This document shows, in pieces, positions 6,596 through 7,011 of a stretch of DNA of 7,011 nucleotides (the stretch's first letter is position 1; the number at the start of each line of letters is the position of its first letter). The stretch is taken from contig JASEHK010000076.1 in assembly GCA_030018875.1 (NCBI GenBank), positions 1 to 7,011 of the forward strand, read 5' to 3'. The stretch is from Endomicrobiia bacterium (GTDB taxonomy: Bacteria > Elusimicrobiota > Endomicrobiia > PHAN01). The notes beneath the pieces are model-generated. The model was not told the DNA's origin. It did not search any database and saw only the letters and a program-made list of their open reading frames with translations. The translations under genes were made by a program, and so were the position numbers.

Positions 6596-6624
6596 ATTAT
6601 ACTTTTTTTAATCGGACGTGTCAA
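6596..6624 (-). promoter_or_regulatory. Consensus sigma-70-type promoter for dnaA
   Basis: The minus strand carries TTGACA at 6624-6619 and TATAAT at 6601-6596, separated by exactly 17 bp. All twelve hexamer positions and the spacer length match the housekeeping consensus. Transcription should start near 6589, giving a dnaA leader of about 170 nt that runs through the hairpin, the AT-rich segment and the DnaA-box-like sites. DnaA bound downstream of the start could act as a roadblock, giving autoregulation. No other gene start lies between it and dnaA, though a small RNA cannot be excluded. Confidence 0.85.
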
Positions 6625-6631
6625 ATCGTCG

Positions 6632-6713
6632 TGATAAAGTAAAAAGGGTGAAAAAGGTGAAAAGGTAAAAGAGTGAAAAGGTAAAAGGGTGAAAAAGTGA
6701 AAGAGTGAAAGAG
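6632..6713 (+). repeat. Tandem 8-bp repeats, left arm of an inverted pair
   Basis: About ten degenerate copies of a purine-rich unit: TGATAAAG at 6632-6639, then units such as TGAAAAGG, TAAAAGAG, TGAAAAAG and TGAAAGAG (6698-6705 and 6706-6713). The period is 8 bp, with two 9-bp units near the start. The arm begins only 7 bp beyond the -35 box of the dnaA promoter. It does not encode a supported protein. Confidence 0.85.
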
Positions 6714-6725
6714 TTGTTTTTGTTA

Positions 6726-6781
6726 CTTTATCACCTTATCACCTTGTCACTTTGTCACTTTGTCACTTTATCACCTTTTTA
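6726..6781 (+). repeat. Tandem 8-bp repeats, right arm of an inverted pair
   Basis: Six uninterrupted copies of CYTTRTCA fill 6726-6773: CTTTATCA, CCTTATCA, CCTTGTCA, CTTTGTCA twice, CTTTATCA; a decayed CCTTTTTA follows at 6774-6781. The reverse complement, TGAYAARG, closely resembles the left-arm unit, and a 12-bp T-rich spacer (6714-6725) separates the arms. Together they could form a long imperfect hairpin or cruciform. Variation is concentrated at two positions per unit (C/T and A/G), so the copies are not freshly amplified. Confidence 0.88.
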
Positions 6782-6806
6782 AATGACTCAACTCGTCGTA
6801 TCAGGG

Positions 6807-7011
6807 TTACCTTTCTTGATGACTTGCTATGCCGCGCAGACGCCGCGCCATAGCGCGAAGCGTGCGCGCAAGAACCGGCGGCGCGTGTCTGATTGAGATA
6901 AAGTCCGCCTCCCCCTGAGACGGCGACAGGTATATCCCCTCGTCGAGCAGGACGCGATGAAACGCCGCGAATCTCTCGGTGTCGCATTTTTTCAAGTCAT
7001 CGTAATCACTG
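6807..7011 (-). CDS. hemL: Glutamate-1-semialdehyde 2,1-aminomutase, C-terminal end (5' end beyond window)
   Basis: Only the last 67 residues are visible; the frame is open through the right edge and ends with TAA at 6807-6809. HemL is a cytoplasmic PLP enzyme that converts glutamate-1-semialdehyde to 5-aminolevulinate in the C5 tetrapyrrole pathway. The visible part follows the family's C-terminal pattern: SDYDDLKKCDTERFAAFHRV, then LLDEGIYLSPSQGEADFIS and a histidine close behind (compare the family's EEGVYLAPSQFEAGF.SLAH). Two usually conserved positions differ (G for F after PSQ, D for G after EA), and the segment after RH lacks the usual acidic run. The catalytic lysine would lie upstream, out of view. 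Another class-III aminotransferase is the main alternative. It ends 386 bp before dnaA, which has its own promoter, so the two are probably separate units. Confidence 0.72.
   Translation of the reverse strand, partial: SDYDDLKKCDTERFAAFHRVLLDEGIYLSPSQGEADFISIRHAPPVLARTLRAMARRLRGIASHQER

Noticed and set aside
6632..6781. CRISPR array
   Set aside because: Units are 8 bp with no spacers between them and the two halves are inverted; there is no repeat-spacer architecture and no cas gene.
6632..6781. Intrinsic terminator for hemL
   Set aside because: The fold is very long and imperfect, A/U-rich, and lacks a G+C-rich stem followed by a U-tract. It may still reduce read-through, but I do not call it a terminator.
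6763..6987. 74-codon minus-strand frame overlapping the hemL end and the repeat array
   Set aside because: It is out of frame with the HemL-like pattern and its last residues come from the tandem repeat, so it is a shadow.

Overview
This window is the replication-initiation locus of a bacterial chromosome. Every gene I can support lies on the minus strand, so transcription runs from high to low coordinates: a hemL-like 3' end (cut by the right edge), dnaA, dnaN, a dciA-type DUF721 gene, gyrB, and the first 220 codons of an N6-adenine DNA methyltransferase (cut by the left edge). The order dnaA-dnaN-DUF721-gyrB matches the conserved origin cluster of many bacteria, but recF, usual between dnaN and gyrB, is absent. 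Moderate G+C in the genes, an 820-residue GyrB with the long insert after the Toprim core, and a DciA-type helicase loader suggest a Gram-negative lineage such as Elusimicrobiota, Omnitrophota or another PVC-like phylum. That placement is an inference from protein feel, not an alignment.

Layout from the right: 6807-7011 hemL-like C-terminus; 6632-6781 two arms of degenerate 8-bp tandem repeats facing each other as a large inverted repeat; 6596-6624 a perfect consensus sigma-70-type promoter pointing at dnaA; a leader of about 170 nt holding a hairpin, a 20% G+C segment and a cluster of DnaA-box-like sites; dnaA at 5029-6420; a 254-bp spacer with further DnaA-box-like sites; dnaN, dciA and gyrB almost abutting; the methyltransferase 18 bp after gyrB.

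The genes form one functional set. DnaA opens the origin, DciA is expected to help load the replicative helicase, DnaN is the sliding clamp, and GyrB (with a GyrA encoded elsewhere) relieves supercoiling. DnaA-box-like sites on both sides of dnaA, including a perfectly shared 12-mer in opposite orientation, suggest a bipartite oriC with DnaA autoregulation. The methyltransferase looks like an acquired restriction-modification or orphan gene: it has lower G+C than gyrB and sits where gyrA often is.

I see no wholly new system. The most unexplained structure is the inverted 8-bp repeat block directly upstream of the dnaA promoter. No tRNA, rRNA, CRISPR array or transposase gene is visible.
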